Assembly (NCBI GenBank): GCA_020628865.1
Contig: JAHDEJ010000025.1
Span: 1-48,209 of the forward strand
DNA from: Acidimicrobiales bacterium
GTDB lineage: Bacteria; Actinomycetota; Acidimicrobiia; Acidimicrobiales; SHLQ01
DNA: 48,209 bases
Direction: 5' to 3'
The notes beneath the pieces were generated by a model. The model was not told the origin of the DNA. It saw only the letters and a program-made list of their open reading frames with translations, and made no database searches. A program made the position numbers and the translations under genes. Below, in pieces: positions 47,283-48,209 of this stretch. Within the stretch, counting starts at the first letter, position 1. Each line of letters begins with the position of its first letter.

Positions 47283-48209
47283 TCACCCAGGCGCATCGAG
47301 GCCGAAGATGAACGATTCCTCGGCGGCGAGCACCGTTCGAATCGTCTCGGCCATCCGGAATCCATGGCCTTCGCCATCGAAGAGGTGGTAGGTCACCTCG
47401 ATTCCCTTGGCCTCGAGTGCGGCCACGATCGCCTCGGCCTGGTTCGGCGGCACGATCATGTCTTCGGTCCCCTGCAGCACCAGCATCGGTGCGGCGATGC
47501 CGTCGATGTGTGTCAGCGGCGATCGTTCGGTGTAAATGGCGGCCGCCTCCGGCCACGGACCAACGAGGCGATCGAGGTACCGGGCTTCGAACTTGTGGGT
47601 GTCGGCGGCCAGCGCGGCGAGGTCTCCGACGCCGTAGCGGCTGATGCCGCCGCTGAAGACGTCGTGGTGGGCGAGGGCGTTGAGCACCGTGAGACCGCCG
47701 GCGCTGCCGCCGGCGATCACCATGCGATTCGGGTCGACGCGGCCGGTGTCTGCCAGATGCTGCGCCGCCGCCACACAATCCTCGACATCGAGCACCCCCC
47801 AGCCGTCGTGCAGCGCGTGGCGGAACGTCCGGCCGTAGAGCGTGGAGCCCCTGTAGTCGACATCCGCCACCGCCACGCCCCGGCTGGTCCAGAACCGGAC
47901 GGTGAGGTTCAGCATTCGCCGGGCTGCACCGGTCGGCCCACCGTGCACCATGACGAGCAGCGGCGGCGGCTCCGTGGACGAGTGGTCCGGGTTCGCGGGT
48001 GCGTAGAACAGCGTGTGCGCTTCGGCGTCACCGACCGGAAAGGTGAGGTGTTCCGGATCCGGGAACCAATCGTTGCTGAGGCCGAGGTCGCGCGGTTGGG
48101 AAATGCGGGTCGCCGTGGTGCCATCGTGCACCCAGACGGCGGACTCCTCGTGAAAGCTCGACGCCACGTAGGCCACACCGTCACCATGCGCTCGCAGGCT
48201 GCCGACCGC
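47283..48209 (-). CDS. S9 prolyl oligopeptidase-family hydrolase (5' end outside window)
   Basis: 309 codons, open to the right edge, with the C-terminal alpha/beta hydrolase domain of an acylaminoacyl/dipeptidyl peptidase. PPLLVMVHGGPTGAARRMLN, SRGVAVADVDYRGSTLYGR, VIAGGSAGGLTVLNAL (nucleophile Ser), LVLQGTEDMIVPPNQAEA (Asp) and LFDGEGHGFR (His) are intact. The preceding residues (HDGTTATRISQPRDLG) look like the tail of the beta-propeller domain. Cuts short peptides or acyl-amino acids; localisation unknown. Confidence 0.92.
   Translation of the reverse strand, partial: AVGSLRAHGDGVAYVASSFHEESAVWVHDGTTATRISQPRDLGLSNDWFPDPEHLTFPVGDAEAHTLFYAPANPDHSSTEPPPLLVMVHGGPTGAARRMLNLTVRFWTSRGVAVADVDYRGSTLYGRTFRHALHDGWGVLDVEDCVAAAQHLADTGRVDPNRMVIAGGSAGGLTVLNALAHHDVFSGGISRYGVGDLAALAADTHKFEARYLDRLVGPWPEAAAIYTERSPLTHIDGIAAPMLVLQGTEDMIVPPNQAEAIVAALEAKGIEVTYHLFDGEGHGFRMAETIRTVLAAEESFIFGLDAPG

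Noticed and set aside
1-48209. tRNA, rRNA, prophage or integrated element genes
   Set aside because: No tRNA-like cloverleaf, rRNA stretch, integrase, transposase or phage structural gene could be recognised by eye.

Overview
The window looks like chromosomal DNA of a high-GC actinobacterium. The G+C content is high, GTG and TTG starts are frequent, genes are densely packed with many 4-bp ATGA overlaps, and several starts have a TANNNT -10 box 6-7 nt before the start codon and no Shine-Dalgarno sequence. Together with the gene families present, this suggests the class Acidimicrobiia (Ilumatobacter-like), but that is inference. I see no rRNA, tRNA, CRISPR array, integrase, transposase or prophage gene.

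Layout. 1-5.6 kb: the end of a 3-hydroxyisobutyrate-dehydrogenase-type gene, a 26-bp tandem palindrome array, a LysR regulator, an undescribed protein with three copies of one domain, a C45-type acyltransferase/peptidase and a methyltransferase. 5.6-10 kb: a NatAB-like ABC exporter, a small HTH protein divergent from a SEC-C-tagged methionine aminopeptidase, and a dienelactone-hydrolase-fold protein that has lost its catalytic residues next to a DUF1737 protein. 10-15 kb: a rhodanese-metZ pair, greA, an alpha/beta hydrolase, a beta-helix lipoprotein and an LppM-like membrane lipoprotein.

15-24.7 kb is the clearest functional system. A cobalamin riboswitch precedes a BtuF-BtuC-BtuD-type importer, then cobO and cobU in one overlapping operon; cobT and cobS follow 3.6 kb further on. 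Corrinoid would be imported, adenosylated (CobO), activated as GDP-cobinamide (CobU), supplied with the lower ligand (CobT) and assembled (CobS). The segment between cobU and cobT holds a hydrolase, a cytoplasmic PhnD-like binding protein, an unknown protein, an IclR regulator and three of the window's four palindromic repeat clusters.

24.7-30.1 kb is fatty/aromatic acid activation: two acyl-CoA synthetases, an enoyl-CoA hydratase, and a TetR-SRPBCC operon with two matching operator-like palindromes in the divergent promoter region. 30.2-32.2 kb is a methylthioadenosine salvage pair (phosphorylase plus deaminase). 32.2-37.4 kb holds small conserved proteins, an aldo/keto reductase, and a LysR/TauD divergent pair. 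37.4-40.6 kb has two convergent exported proteins (apiosidase-like glycosidase and DUF1996). 40.9-42.9 kb is leuCD. 43-48.2 kb has a DUF1444-like protein, a large beta-propeller lipoprotein ending in a strong bidirectional terminator, a hypothetical gene and a partial S9 peptidase.

The most unusual items are a family of palindromic GGTGCCAGGCACC elements, one of which supplies the stop codon and last residues of a gene; a second GGGGGCAGCCCCC repeat pair; the triplicated-domain protein; the apparent pseudoenzyme; and the paired operators. All functional calls are from reading the sequence; no database search was run.
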